Part shown: one piece after another, positions 1 through 11,132 of the stretch
Layout of the letters: each line of letters starts with the position of its first letter
Numbering within the stretch: position 1 is the stretch's first letter
Assembly (NCBI GenBank): GCA_001599595.1
Contig: BCHH01000008.1
Location: 1,764,046 to 1,828,045, forward strand
DNA from: Beverwykella pulmonaria
Lineage: Eukaryota; Ascomycota; Dothideomycetes; Pleosporales; Melanommataceae
Direction: 5' to 3'
Length of the DNA: 64,000 nucleotides
Translations under genes and position numbers: made by a program
The notes under the pieces: generated by a model
Seen by the model: only the letters and a program-made list of their open reading frames with translations
Told to the model about the DNA's origin: nothing
Databases searched by the model: none

Positions 1-2
1 CG

Positions 3-986
3 CCGACACCCCGAATCTGCCAATCAGTCTGCCTTACCGCAACACACTCCGGCCAGATAGACGAGGCCTACCTTCTTCGATCGTATGACCATCGATATGA
101 CCCGAATATTGCGCCAGAGTGGGTAACGCCGTACAATCAGGGCGTAGATAACCTACGGATATGGGAAGTTACTAGGGCTACATCGGCAGCGCCTTTCTTT
201 TTCAAAATGCTCGAAGCAGATCTTGGACACCCGCGAGGCAAAATTGGCTTCAAGGATGGTGGGATTAGAGAGAACAACCCATCGTACGCGGCGTATACCG
301 AGCATCTCTCCCTCAAGGGCGAAGACAATGAACCAGCCCTACTTCTTTCGATTGGTACTGGACGCCCAAACACCACACATGATGGCTTCGCATCAGTATG
401 GCCTGGTCCTTTCGGCAAGGTTCCGCTTATGAAGAAATGGTCTGAAAAGTTCGCCGTGTTCAAGAATGTTTTGATCAAGTATACTGAAGGCGAGGACCGA
501 CACAAGATGATGCGAACCATTGCCAAAGGCGAGAACCGATGGTACAAGAGGCTGAACGTCAACAAAGGATTAGAGGACATGAAGCTGGATAATTGGGAAA
601 GGGGATTGTGGACTGATCCGGCTGGCGTTACCAAGGAGGTACCGGGTGGCAAGACCTTATCGAAAATGGAGCAAGCGACAAAAATATACCTCACCCGTGA
701 GGTTGACAAGACCGACAAAACCAACCCTGAATACGCCGCCCCAAAGGTGGTACTGCAGCAGATTGCTGAGAGACTAGTGCGACACAGGAGGATGCGCGAG
801 CAAACCAAGCTTGAGGACCCTATGAGATGGCAGACGCACATGGGCCAGTGGCTTACCGGTAGTCTACAAGCAGAAGATGGCAAGGTTGACCCTTCTCGGC
901 CAGCAGCAGCACCTCGGCAAGGGGGCCTCAGCGACAGCTCACAGCAACCCATCGCAGGGGAGAGTAGCACGGCTACCCAGAAGTAA
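3..986 (+). CDS. Patatin-like phospholipase, 3' part
   Basis: C-terminal part of a patatin-fold lipid acyl hydrolase; the 5' part, including the GxSxG nucleophile, lies off the window. The frame is open from base 3 and ends at TAA 984-986. Seen: the stretch LLRSYDHRYDP, then TRATSAAPFFF, then FKDGGIRENNP, whose DGG supplies the aspartate of the Ser-Asp dyad known for patatins, then LSIGTGRP. These come in the order expected for fungal patatin domains. About 200 residues of charged C-terminal extension follow. Family enzymes release fatty acids from phospholipids or other acyl lipids; fungal copies often carry extra C-terminal repeats, not seen here. An exon may begin near base 61, because the first 60 bases read poorly as patatin and end in an AG, so the extreme 5' limit is uncertain. 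Confidence 0.85.
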   Translation, partial: PTPRICQSVCLTATHSGQIDEAYLLRSYDHRYDPNIAPEWVTPYNQGVDNLRIWEVTRATSAAPFFFKMLEADLGHPRGKIGFKDGGIRENNPSYAAYTEHLSLKGEDNEPALLLSIGTGRPNTTHDGFASVWPGPFGKVPLMKKWSEKFAVFKNVLIKYTEGEDRHKMMRTIAKGENRWYKRLNVNKGLEDMKLDNWERGLWTDPAGVTKEVPGGKTLSKMEQATKIYLTREVDKTDKTNPEYAAPKVVLQQIAERLVRHRRMREQTKLEDPMRWQTHMGQWLTGSLQAEDGKVDPSRPAAAPRQGGLSDSSQQPIAGESSTATQK

Positions 987-1992
987 ACTTCTCCTATCAC
1001 TGCGAGAGTCACGTGATTCTGTCCAGAGGGCGAAAGGGTTGGCTCTGCTTCACTCGGCCCTATTGTAATTGGCACGGAGACTTTTACCGCTCCCATGCCT
1101 GTCATCGCTTATTCTTTCTCGGCGCCACACTTCCAAAATCGGTCTATGGCTGTTACTAACCCCAGGCGTTTTCATCAATCAAGGAGCATTCAAGGAGCAT
1201 ATATAGCATAGCATAGCGAATATGTATTCAGCGCGGCGTCCAACACCCACCCTAGAGCGGTACCTTGATATTGGCGTTTGGTTTTTGACTTTTGTACTCG
1301 AGGTACTGGCAAATATTGGAGTAGCATTTGGTGGAGTAAACAGCGAAGGAGATACCATTTGTGTTAATATATTCGAAGAATCTGTATGCATTAATATCAA
1401 TAGTCACAAAATATTGACAAAACTGAGATCCCTGCAACACGTATGTCCTCTCCGTGAGTCAACCCTCGCGTTTAATTGTTCTTTACTGCTCTCCAGTAAT
1501 GTTCACAAATACCAATATAATGTCAGGCGCCCTTTTCGTTATCTAGGTGTAGAATGTGATCTTACCCAGGAATAATATTTCTCCCCACATCTGACCGGCG
1601 TTCGCGATGCTGCGCAGCCCTCCGGACGGAGATTTGAACGCCACGGTCTTCGTGGTTGGCCCCCAATGTTTCAAGTTCTACGATACGCGAAGCTGTCATC
1701 GACAAAAAACGCGAGTAATAGGGTTGATGTTCCGCAGAGTCCGGTGTTTCGATATTTTGCGGCAGGCAGATTGCCCAACATTTAGTATAGCCCTTGTCCG
1801 CGGACAAAGATTGCGCAGTTGCCTTTTCACAGGCGACCAGCTGGTGCTGCTACATACTTATATGGTGAAGAGGTCGTTGATAAGGTGATCTTATCTTTCA
1901 GCTGCTTCACTCTTTTCAGGTTGTTGTGTGTTTTACTTCTCGTCGCTCTTCTTGTGCTGGCGTTATTCTTTATACTTGTCGTTCATTATACC
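987..1992. other. Intergenic, no gene recognised
   Basis: About 1 kb between the phospholipase stop and the GH71 start. Short frames (for example 1222-1575) have no family resemblance and mixed base use. The final ~130 bases are pyrimidine-rich with TTCATTATACC just before the next ATG, compatible with a fungal promoter and leader. Confidence 0.5.
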
Positions 1993-3414
1993 ATGCGATT
2001 TACTTCTTCTATCATGGTTGCCAGTGCCCTGGCGGCTCTGGCTTCTTGTCGGCCGGCCGCACGACAGAGTACTGGCAAACCAGTGTAAATTACCACCATA
2101 TCTCTCCTCAAATACATACTAATCTAATCAACAGGTTCGCACATTACATGATTGGTGGCATCACCAACGAACACGTTCGGCAAGACATCGTCGATGCAAA
2201 AGCACTTGGCCTTGACGCCTTCGCCATGAATATCAGTATGACTTTGCTCTTCTCGCACGTTCTGGAACACACGTTAATATCTTCTAGATGTTCTCGAGTC
2301 CTGGGCCACCGACACAGTCGACGCGCTCTTCACTAACGCCGACGAACTCGGCTTCGGCCTCTTCTTCTCCTTCGACATGGCGCCGGGGTATTTCACCGAC
2401 CCCAGCCAATACGCCTCGTACCTCCAGCCCTACCTAAGCCGTACCTCGTACTACAAATACAAATCCAAACCCCTCGTCTCAACCTTTGGCGGCGAAGCCG
2501 TGAGCGACAGCTCGTGGGCCAGTTTCAAGTCCACAGTCGGCGACGTGCTCGTCGTCCCGGGCTTCTACCAAGCCACACCCTCAACCACCTTCTTCGACAA
2601 CCTCCCCAGTCTGGATGGCATGTTGAACTGGAATTCCTGGCCGAGCGAAGCCGCAGGCCAAGTCCCCGTCAACGTCTCCACCGACGACGCCACATACCTT
2701 TCCGCCGCGCACTCAGCCTCCAAAATCTTTCTCATGGGTATCTCCCCCTTACAATACAAGCACATGGACGCCACGAATAACTGGTACCGCCGCGGGGAAT
2801 CGAATTTAGAAGTCAGATTGCAGCAGGTGTTGGAATTGCAGCCAGATATGCTCGAGCTGCAGACGTGGAATGATGCTGGAGAGGCTCATTATATGGGGAA
2901 TATCTGGCCGGAGCCGATGGCTGGTAGTCCGGCGATTCAAGCCTACACCACCGACTACGGCCACACTGGATATAAAAACATCTTGGGGCCTTTTATTACT
3001 GCTTGGAAGCGAGGGGATACAGGGGTGACGGGCATGGTGCCTACCAACGGCCTGCCTATACAGGGCACTTTTTGGCATCATACACTCCTCGTGGGCGCGG
3101 ATTGTAGTTCTGATTCGCTGGGAAAGCCAGGAGGCGTAGAGAATGCGGAGGATGTAGTGAGTGGGGTTGTGCTTGTTGCTGCTGGTAACACGGGACTGGT
3201 TGCTGTTGTGAAAAGTGGAGAGGTGGAGATGGGGAAGGTGAACCTTGTTGAGGGGTATAATGCGTTTAAGGTGGGTGGGTTGGTGGCAGGCAAGGTGCAG
3301 GTCGAGGTTTGGGACGGGAGTACGATGGTAGGGGGTGGGTATGGAGGAATTGAGGTGGTTAATTCGGGGACACTTTGCAACTACAACTTCCAGGTCGTCG
3401 GCTTTCCTTCATAG
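1993..3414 (+). CDS. Secreted alpha-1,3-glucanase, GH71
   Basis: Glycoside hydrolase family 71 enzyme (mutanase/Agn1 type) that cleaves alpha-1,3-glucan of the fungal wall. Exons by eye: 1993-2084, 2135-2235, 2288-3414; introns of 50 and 52 nt start GTAAAT and GTATGA and end ACAG and CTAG. The product is 439 aa. ATG 1993 gives a signal peptide (MRFTSSIMVASALAALASC). The mature protein starts with VFAHYMIGG and continues with AFAMNI, then LFFSFDMAP, STFGGE, LNWNSWP and ELQTWNDAGEAHY, the usual GH71 block order. The C-terminal ~100 residues (GVVLVAAGNTG onward) look like a beta-rich accessory domain. The protein ends without a GPI signal, so it is probably released. Family assignment is firm; in vivo substrate is inferred from the family. 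Confidence 0.9.
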
Positions 3415-5201
3415 AAGCTAGAAGATGGCACGTCCTAGGCGCGGCAAGCACGGGAGATTGATATTCCCAAAAACTTCTCTATTCATATGCACATATGTAT
3501 CACCATTCTTGACGATTATGACATTCACTGATGCCATATTCGTCCGTCTCCGCAGCCCCAAGCTCATGTAATAAGCTCACCATCGTTCTGATTCCACATG
3601 TAAAAGCCTTCTGTTGGTTTCGGCTCTACAACCCTCAATAAACGCATGACGTACAGAATATTTTGTTGGTGTCGATGCAGAACGAGACTCTTTAGACAAG
3701 GCATTCACAAGTTGATGATATCTTCTTAAGATCCAGGAGGTCCATGCATTTTAGTGTCAAATCTTTTTAAAGCGAAGTAGCGACACGCATGAAAATTATT
3801 TATTACTTTTTTCTTGGAAGAGTTCGATGGAATGAATCTGTAGTAAGTAGAGGCCAAGAAGGCAAAGGCGGGTTTGTATATAAATTCGCAGGACAACGAG
3901 GCTGTATGCATAGTGATTCAATGTGTGTACTTGAGAATGCGTTTAACGTGGGAAAGGGCAAGAGAGGAAATGAATCCATGTTCTGTTCATTTTTCTTCTT
4001 GGACAACATATTTCGCCTCCTTCTAACATATATTCTTTTTAATGCCATCTCTGCGAATGAAACTCACCGATTTTAGAGGTCATGCGGCAGGAGAAAGGCC
4101 AGATACTTCTCAAGTGGACGCTGGGGTTTAGTTTCAAGCATTTCCGAGCTTTCAAGCTCATGTCTAATAGCCATAGAGTTTTTTGGTTGCTTTCTACAAT
4201 TGGAGCGCCGTGAATTAGGTGCATGAACGTACATGGATGCTAAAGGCGGAATCCTCAGTCATCAAGGTAGTATGCCTCAGATAGCCGGTTAGAGTGATGA
4301 GAAGTGGAATAAAGTAGCACTATTCACCGAGCCTGTCCAGCCATGCTATCTCACACACGAGTGGCAATGAGCCATTAACTCTGCCCTATCTGCCTTTCTA
4401 CCGTATTACCTTGTCTCATTTTGACGCACTTCGCCTCCAAGGGCCCACGTTCTCCAGTCTCGCGTGATCTATCTCGGGCGTAGCTACTGTCTCATGACGA
4501 CCTGGCTTATGTCGAAAACCGGGCCCACCGGTCTGTATATGTCGAACTTCGGCGCTCCCACGATTGATGTGTACCAAGATACATTCCTGGTTGAAGCAGA
4601 CTTGGCTGCGGGTGATGTCTGGTCGTTCGTGTCGTCGGGTGAGCACTTTGCCCAGAATACGTCTATCGACCTTAGCGCGTTGTGGGATTGAAGCATTTAT
4701 CTAGACCTGACACAAGCCCCAGACTAGATAGCGTGTGATTTCTGTCAAGCTGCTAGAAGCAGCGTTTAAACATCTAGCTCTCGGTACTAGCTCTCTTTCT
4801 GCTTACGCTAGATTAGTAACATTCTTAGACTCTCTGACGATCTTAATTTCCTCGATACTTTGAGCAACCAGGCCATTAATTCCATAAAACTGGGCGTGCA
4901 AAGCAGATCTCACTTCGGATAAGCGATAGCCCTGACGTAAGTGAAGGCCCGAGTCAGTGCCGATCCCTCGGAAAGCTTGCATTGCGATTGGCTGCAATAC
5001 TCGGTAAGATCGGTGGTGGGACCATCGGAAACTGAGTATCCTGATTGGCTCAGCGGAAATGCATCTCGACTCTTTCGTGCGAAACATATGGGATAAATAA
5101 GAGCTTCCTGTTCACACTTTCGTCACTCATTATTCATTTAAACTCACGCCTTGAGATACACTTCCTTCATCCTGCCACCAGAGCCCTAACAATCCGTGAA
5201 C
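3415..5201. other. Intergenic, mostly featureless
   Basis: About 1.8 kb. The first kilobase is AT-rich with only short random frames. A coding-like remnant lies at 4494-4691 (own entry). Around 4700-5200 the sequence is non-coding; CT-rich sequence before 5202 probably holds the promoter and leader of the serine hydrolase. Confidence 0.5.
4494..4691 (+). pseudogene. Coding-like remnant, unknown family
   Basis: A frame of ~65 codons ending at TGA 4689-4691 has much more gene-like codon use than its surroundings. It reads MSNFGAPTIDVYQD then VEADLAAGDVWSFVSSGEHF and ends SALWD. I do not recognise the family. No good upstream exon is visible and the flanks are non-coding. It may be the 3' tail of a gene lost by rearrangement, or a small unannotated gene. 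Confidence 0.25.
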
Positions 5202-6493
5202 ATGACCGACTTCGATTCTCTCCTTGCCGGGTACACTGAGAAAGGGAATGCCAAGGTGCATGGTGTCATTTGCAAATGCGTGGACCGCAATCGTATGATG
5301 CCATTCCTACATATCTCGTGCTTGACCTATATTTGCTTCTAACGTCAGTAACTATGCCGTGTTTTGAAAGCTGACACGAAACTCCAGGCAATGAGGTGTA
5401 TAGCAAGATTGCAGGATATGAGTCACTCTCACCCGATGCCTCGCCGCTCCGCGAAGATGTCGTTCTCAAACTTGGGAGCGCCACGAAGCTCATCACCGCC
5501 ATTGCATTGCTACAATGTGTGGACAAGGGCCTCATAAGCCTCGACTCACCACTCACCGAGATCCTTCCCGAGTTCAACGACAAGGAGATCTTGACCGCAG
5601 CATCAGGATCGGACTTCACTTTCGAGCCGAGCAAAACCACAATCACTGCCCGGCACCTTCTGTCCCACACGTCAGGTTTGGGTTACAAATTCCTCCACCC
5701 GTTGTTGATGCGCTGGGCAGCTTCCCAGAATCAGGGTAAGCCCATCTACAGTGTCCCAGAAAGACATATGATGCCACTAGTTTTCGAGCCGGGCACCGGT
5801 TGGCTCTACGGCTGCAGTCTGGATTGGGCTGGCGTCGTTGTTAGTCGCCTGCACGATGGCATGACACTAGAAGACTACTTCGTCGAGAATATCTGGAAGA
5901 GGTTGGGGCTTTCTGCACCGTTTCCAAGATTCAACATCGGCAAGCACCCAGAATACGACGCTAGAGCAATGCACGGTGCTCAACAAACAAAAGATGGACG
6001 CTTGGAGCCCTGCGATACATGGCCGTTCGACAACCCTGAAGGACAAGACGGTGGCAGCGGCTTATCTTCGACAACCATGGACTATGTTACCGTGCTTGCA
6101 GACTTGATATCCGACTCGCCAAAACTCCTGAAGCTAGAAACTATCGCTGAGATGTTCACTCCACAGCTCACGCCAAAGTCGCAGAGCATTCAGATGCTCT
6201 TACAACTGCGACCTGCCTGGGACATCGTTGCTGGTCCCATATCCGAGGACGAGGTGAACTACGGGTTGGGTGGTCTGCTTTGTGTGGGCTCAGTGCCCGA
6301 AATTGGCCAGCCGGAAGGCATGCTTGCGTGGGGTGGAGCCTCCAATATCGTGTGGTGGATTAATCGAGAACAGGGAGTTGCCGGCTTCTTCGCGACGCAG
6401 CAGGCTCCTTTCGGGAATCCTGTGGTATTGAAACTGGTGAATGCTTGGAAGGAGGATTTCTGGACTCAGTTCAACACACAGAACCACTCGTAG
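5202..6493 (+). CDS. Beta-lactamase-fold serine hydrolase
   Basis: Member of the class C beta-lactamase/penicillin-binding-protein-like family (PF00144), which in fungi includes esterases, transesterases and unknown hydrolases. Exons: 5202-5292 and 5388-6493, with a 95-nt intron (GTATGA...CCAG); 398 aa. ATG 5202 starts MTDFDSLLAGYTEKGNAKVHG, a usual start for cytosolic fungal members, with no signal peptide. The nucleophile motif SxxK is SATK near residue 60 (KLGSATKLIT). The second motif is WLYGCSLDWAG, with Y-G-C where the family has Y-x-N or Y-S-x. RHLLSHTSGLGY is the typical segment between them. The C-terminal GLLCVGSVPEIGQPEG and WGGASNIVWWI are also family-like. The natural substrate cannot be read from the sequence. 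Confidence 0.85.
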
Positions 6494-6600
6494 AGCAGCG
6501 AATACTTGTCTTCCGAGTACCTTGGCCTTGCAAGACATGTCTTACTAGCAAGTTCTACTAACTCTTAAGTGATATTCTAAGAATTACAGTATAGTCTTGC

Positions 6601-8157
6601 TCACTCATCGTCGAACATCGGTAGCCCAAGCCGGATATCTAAGGAACCAGTACCAACACGAATATCCATCTGACTGTCTCCCTCTATCGGACTCCATTCT
6701 TTCCGCCCCCTCCTCGCCTTTATGTAACCCTCTCCACGCTCAATTTCCTCTATTGAACTGCCATCAAACGCGAGTGCGCCCTGTCCGATAACTGCATCCA
6801 TCTCACCGTACCAACTATATGAGTATCCCAACTCTAATCTTCCTTCGCCAACGTCGTGTTTGCTGACGGTATTGAGCAACGGGTTATATTTCCCACTCGA
6901 CTCCTCTGGCGGGTTGCCAAGCCACACACGAGAAAAGCCAGACTGCGACGACGTATATATCTCGTTCAGAGAGTCCGAGCTAGCCCCGAACGGCCTCATG
7001 TAGACTGAAACATTCCCACTAATGCTAGAAAAATTTGTGTACCGCCCGTGCGGTACTTGAGCTTTGATACCACCTGATATAGTCGCAACTGATAATCGAT
7101 GGTTGTAAGGCCTTGCTTCCCAAATCTCAAATATAGCCGCAAGCCCAATAAACCCTGAAACAGTTGAAACTGAAATGTTCTTGGGGTATTCACTCCGATC
7201 ATCTGCCACTGTAGGGCAAATGTAGGCGATTGCCTCTCCGTGAATGTTGTGCATGTTGAAATTGTCAAGGGGGACGAACCAGCCGAAAATGTTTCCTGTG
7301 ATAGAGCTGAACGATTGATTGTGCGCGATTAGTGGAGTGTTCCATGGGCTGCTGTCCATGTCCAATTCTCCGTGCGAAGTATGTGCGATTAAGTTGTTGA
7401 TTTCCCAGCCAAGTCCGTATCTGAACCAGATGTTGAAGATATTAGTCCAGATCTTAAACTTCTCTAAATGATGCTTAGTCCCTGGCTGGAGATAGACGAA
7501 TATATGAATCTCCGTGCAGATGTCAGTGTCGTTCCTAAAGTTGTAGTCCATTTCGAGGGTTGACCCTGATTTTTGAAAGAGCAAATTGTCGACATCCGTC
7601 ATATTAGTGGAGCGAATTTCGAGGCGTACCTCAATATCAGAACTCTGGAGAACATCACCACTTTCGATATAAACCCAGCCGTGAAGGTTCTTGCGTGATT
7701 CAGGAACAGCCGAATCAATAAACTGCCACTGTTCTATAGTTGATTCTTCAGTCGTGACGTTCCATGCGAAGTTTTGGAATTTAGTGGCGACAATGGATGT
7801 GTTACAGATGTCGAAATAGTCGTTTATTTTTGGCTTGGGTTGAGGCATTCTGTGAAGGGGGAGACCCATCTGGGGTGATAGAATTGCTTCATGAGATACT
7901 GTCGAAAGCTTGAATCGGAGGGTCCTCGATGCAAGAGACAAGGCAACGAGCAACAGGACAACAATCCTGAGTGGCCTAAGTATATTTTTCCACGACCTCG
8001 TCCAATGTGTGCGTGTAGATGCGTGATTTTCGGTGTACTGCATCACGTTAGCGTTAAGGTCAGAAAAGGGCGAGATGCTGACATTCTGGAGTTCAATGTT
8101 ATGATCGGACCTCGAGCGGGTTCCTAATTGCTCTTTAGTGTCTCTAGAGTTCCTCAT
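6601..8157 (-). CDS. Single-pass membrane protein, DUF4097-like ectodomain
   Basis: Uninterrupted frame of 518 codons with ATG at 8157 and stop TGA 6603-6601. Residues 1-65 are polar and basic. One hydrophobic segment (about 66-82, PLRIVVLLLVALSLAS) is followed by ~430 residues with many N-glycosylation sequons (NVT, NMT, NDT, NQS, NIS, NFS, NVS), so a type II membrane protein with an outside domain is likely. The ectodomain repeats short S-x-x-[SG]-G strands (SSITGNIFG, STVSGFIGL, ATISGGIKA, SSISGNVSV), the pattern of the DUF4097 beta-helix-like 'adhesin' family. No enzyme motif is visible. Such proteins are common, unstudied fungal surface or endomembrane proteins; the function is unknown. 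The domain name is a pattern-based inference. Confidence 0.75.
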   Translation of the reverse strand: MRNSRDTKEQLGTRSRSDHNIELQNVSISPFSDLNANVMQYTENHASTRTHWTRSWKNILRPLRIVVLLLVALSLASRTLRFKLSTVSHEAILSPQMGLPLHRMPQPKPKINDYFDICNTSIVATKFQNFAWNVTTEESTIEQWQFIDSAVPESRKNLHGWVYIESGDVLQSSDIEVRLEIRSTNMTDVDNLLFQKSGSTLEMDYNFRNDTDICTEIHIFVYLQPGTKHHLEKFKIWTNIFNIWFRYGLGWEINNLIAHTSHGELDMDSSPWNTPLIAHNQSFSSITGNIFGWFVPLDNFNMHNIHGEAIAYICPTVADDRSEYPKNISVSTVSGFIGLAAIFEIWEARPYNHRLSVATISGGIKAQVPHGRYTNFSSISGNVSVYMRPFGASSDSLNEIYTSSQSGFSRVWLGNPPEESSGKYNPLLNTVSKHDVGEGRLELGYSYSWYGEMDAVIGQGALAFDGSSIEEIERGEGYIKARRGRKEWSPIEGDSQMDIRVGTGSLDIRLGLPMFDDE

Positions 8158-9519
8158 GTCTAGGGATAGCAGAGTTACGTTTAATACGAAAATATTGTTT
8201 AAGGGGAGCGGGGGGTGGGGGAGGGAATGAAAGGGTTGTTGGTGAATGAATTAAGAAAATCAAAGAAGTTAATTGAAACTTAGAGAGAGGGAGAATGGGA
8301 AGAAGGAGTGTAGTCTTCGCCAGCTGTGCCTTATTTCTATGGTTCAGGATGCAGTATGTGGCACAGCATAGGGCACAGCATGGGATGCGATAGCGCTCTG
8401 GCTTGTTAATTTGGCGGCCGCTACATCTTCCAATGCGTCACGTATTGCGATGACATGGCAGCGTCAGAGGTTGCCTTCTGCGTTACTGATCTCATACTTG
8501 ATTTCGTTGTACTCTTATAACCCGTTCTTTTAGTTTGGAAGCTTCATATTTCGACAACTCGAAAACTTCAGATCCTAGGAATTTTCGCGATGGGTTTCTT
8601 GTATGTATTTCTGCAATCTCTTTCCATATACATTTGATTGGCTTGATCAGATCTACCGCATCTAGCGCTGCAAGGCTTTACATTATGTATCTCGATGCAT
8701 ACGGTAAGCTATTCGGTGACATTGATCTGCCTGTGACGAGGACACCTACACAAGTTCAGGTGCACATCTAGGCCACCGTGACGCCCTGGGTGAGCCTTCA
8801 AACAAAGATCTGATACAAGCACATGCTCAAAGATTCTAGGTCAAAACTCGCAGGTCGTTGTTTTGTCGATTGTTTAAGTTGCAGCGGATTTGATAGGGTG
8901 TTGTCTGCCTACCCTACGACCTCTCTTCTCGGAGAATTCAAGGTCCACGGTCACGATCATTTGCAGTTTACGCGTCACAGCCAGTCTTCGCAACGCCACC
9001 AAAAAAGAGGAAGGCCTCGCTGCAAGTATTGGTGGCACCGAGTTTGTGAGACTGGAGAAAGCCAAGGAAAAACCTTTGTCTACTCCTGCATACCCACTAA
9101 AGTACGTCAAGGATGATGGGACATTGGTGTAGTTCGCAGTTTTGCTACGTGAAAGGATGGGAAGCGATGGGAAGGGAATGCTTTAGTCTGAGCTCTTTTA
9201 CAGGCTGTTTGGAGTTTGCTGTTGAGGTGACTGCATGCCTACGGCACAGGGATATTCCCTTTCGATTCCTTAGTTTATTCGGTACATAGATAGATATGTA
9301 TATACCTCGGGAACGAAGAGAATTTCAGTGCAGCAGCTGTTGTATAAAAGGATGAGTGATTAACCCTTCCAAGAAAGGCTTGCTGTGCCTCATGATATCT
9401 TGTGTTGACAAGGATTATATTAAAAATTCGCACGGTCCTTGTTGGTGGCATATATGTAATAACCTCCGCCCCATAATGCAACGGTTGTTCTACCAATATC
9501 ACACGCATTGAGTATCACT
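8158..9519. other. Intergenic, possible unassigned 3' exon
   Basis: About 1.36 kb. Near 8210-8300 it is purine-rich. A frame with coding-like composition runs to the stop TAG 9130-9132 (ending SIGGTEFVRLEKAK then YVKDDGTLV) but has no ATG and no recognisable family. It could be a last exon of an unrecognised small gene or a relic. The last 100 bases hold the promoter region of the methyltransferase. Confidence 0.35.
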
Positions 9520-10522
9520 ATGTCACGCAAATTCACCGGATCCAATCTTTCTAGTAAGAGCGATGTTTTGAAGGATCGAGAACCTAGCAAAGATCTCCCA
9601 TGGTGGATCCCGAACATCGATCAGATGATCAGTCCAGAGGTAAGATACGTGCCATATTCAAAATTAGGAATCGAACTTATGGCTGATTAAAAGAGTTAGA
9701 TCCGACGGGTATTTCAAGACTACAGCGGCATTCCCAGCGAGGATATCGTCAATCATATCTATGCAATCGTAAGTACCACTTGTTTTTCTGCTCTAACGAA
9801 TCAGAAGCTTCAGCAAATAACACACACGACAGCGTGAGAAAGCATGGTCCAAAAAGCCCTGGCCTTGCACAGGAATGGGTCTCTTTCTCTCCTCCACAAT
9901 TTCTCATTTGCCCAACTACCACTCCATCATCAATCAGATAAAATCTGGAGGGACATTCGTTGACGTAGGGTGCTACATGGGCACCGATCTCCGGTGCCTC
10001 GTTAATAATGGCTGTCCTCAGGAAAACCTTTACGGCATCGACCTCATCGATCACTGGGGCTTGGGCTTCGAGTTGTTCCAAGATCAGGAGAAATTTTGTG
10101 TAAAATATGTGCTGGGGGATATACTAGAGCCAAATGAGCAGATGAAAGAGCTAGAAGGTAGTATGGATTTCATTAACGCAACACATCTTCTGCATAACTG
10201 GGACTGGACGACACAAGTTCGTGCTTCCTGTAATCTCTCTATGTTCTCCAAACCCGGCACCATGATCTTTGGATATCAGGTCGGCACATCGGATCCGGAA
10301 ATGGCGAAATGGAACAAGCAGGGCGAAGAGAAGGGTGCAAAGCTGCACACACCAGAGACTTTTCAAGAGATGTGGGAGGAGGTGGGGGAGAAGATGGGCA
10401 CAAGGTGGGAGTGTAATGCTGTGCTTAGGGAGTGGGAGGACTTGGGGCAGAGAGGAGAGGTTAGACAATATGTAGGGGATTCGGCGAAGTTGCTAGAATT
10501 TGTGGTCGCAAGAGTCGCGTAA
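9520..10522 (+). CDS. SAM-dependent methyltransferase, AusD/Trt5-like
   Basis: Class I S-adenosylmethionine methyltransferase of the kind found in fungal meroterpenoid clusters (AusD, Trt5, AdrK type, which methylate a carboxyl group). Exons: 9520-9639, 9700-9768, 9833-10522; introns of 60 and 64 nt (GTAAGA...TTAG, GTAAGT...ACAG); 292 aa. Motifs seen: RRVFQDYSGIPSEDIVNHIYAI and REKAWSKKPWPC in the N-terminal half, then the SAM-binding motif I FVDVGCYMGTDLR, the acidic end of strand 2 in NLYGIDLI, then FINATHLLHNWDW and the late segment GTMIFGYQVG. ATG 9520 is the first ATG in frame. No polyketide synthase, prenyltransferase or terpene cyclase lies anywhere in the window, so this copy stands alone; its substrate is unknown. 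Confidence 0.85.
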
Positions 10523-10930
10523 ATCTAACAAACGAGTCTCGTAAATAAGTCTCCCGAAAAAAAGGGCGAGTGTTTGTCTTGTCCACCATTACCACAGGAC
10601 GACAGCACTCCTTCTCAAATCCTATGCAATTTGGTCTTTACCCCTGTCTCCTCTTCAATTTTTAGAAATTTTTCGTTCTCTTTCCATAGCACCGTCTTCG
10701 TCAACATCGCCGTCACCATACTGACGACCGAAAGTTTATAAACAGTATAGTTGGCACATATTGCGGAGCATACTGTAGTCGGAAGAAGTACGGAATCTAG
10801 ATATTCCCCGTCTAGCTCATGGAAATAATGAAAAGCTAGAGGGCATTTCTAATAGGAAGCAGTTGCAAGCAGCATGGCTAACCGCACGTATACCGTAAAA
10901 CCGTAGTATTTCAAGAACCTGCACGGGTCA

Positions 10931-10975
10931 TGTAAGCAGGAGTGTGGAGGAGAGGGTATGAAGAAGTGTATTGTA
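10931..10975 (+). repeat. Left-end fragment of the inverted-repeat family
   Basis: TGTAAGCAGGAGTGTGGAGG and the following ~25 bases match the left end of the complete copies at 11006 and 41069, then run into a TG-rich tract. A truncated copy, directly upstream of and in the same orientation as copy A. Confidence 0.55.
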
Positions 10976-11005
10976 TGTCTGTATGTGTGTGTATATGTAT
11001 ATATG

Positions 11006-11132
11006 TGTAAGCAGAAGTGTGTAGGAAAAGGTGTCAAGATGTGTATCGTATGTGAAGTATGTACAGCTGATATATATATGACGGACTGATTAGTCAGTGG
11101 CATATCCACGTGACGGTAGTGTCCTGCTTACA
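11006..11132 (+). repeat. MITE-like element, copy A
   Basis: 127 bp beginning TGTAAGCA and ending TGCTTACA, so the ends form an 8-bp perfect terminal inverted repeat. The core holds CAGCTGATATATATATGACGG and GATTAGTCAGTGGCATATCC followed by ACGTGACGG. The same unit, with a few changes, occurs inverted at 11593 and direct at 41069. Too short to encode protein, so a non-autonomous element is the simplest reading. Confidence 0.65.

Noticed and set aside
137..1105. 322-codon frame on the minus strand
   Set aside because: Antisense to the patatin gene; no family pattern, while the plus strand has clear patatin motifs.
1620..1710. tRNA-like T-arm (minus strand, GTTCAAATC)
   Set aside because: The T stem has a mismatch and no acceptor, D or anticodon stem can be drawn. 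No convincing tRNA was found in the window.
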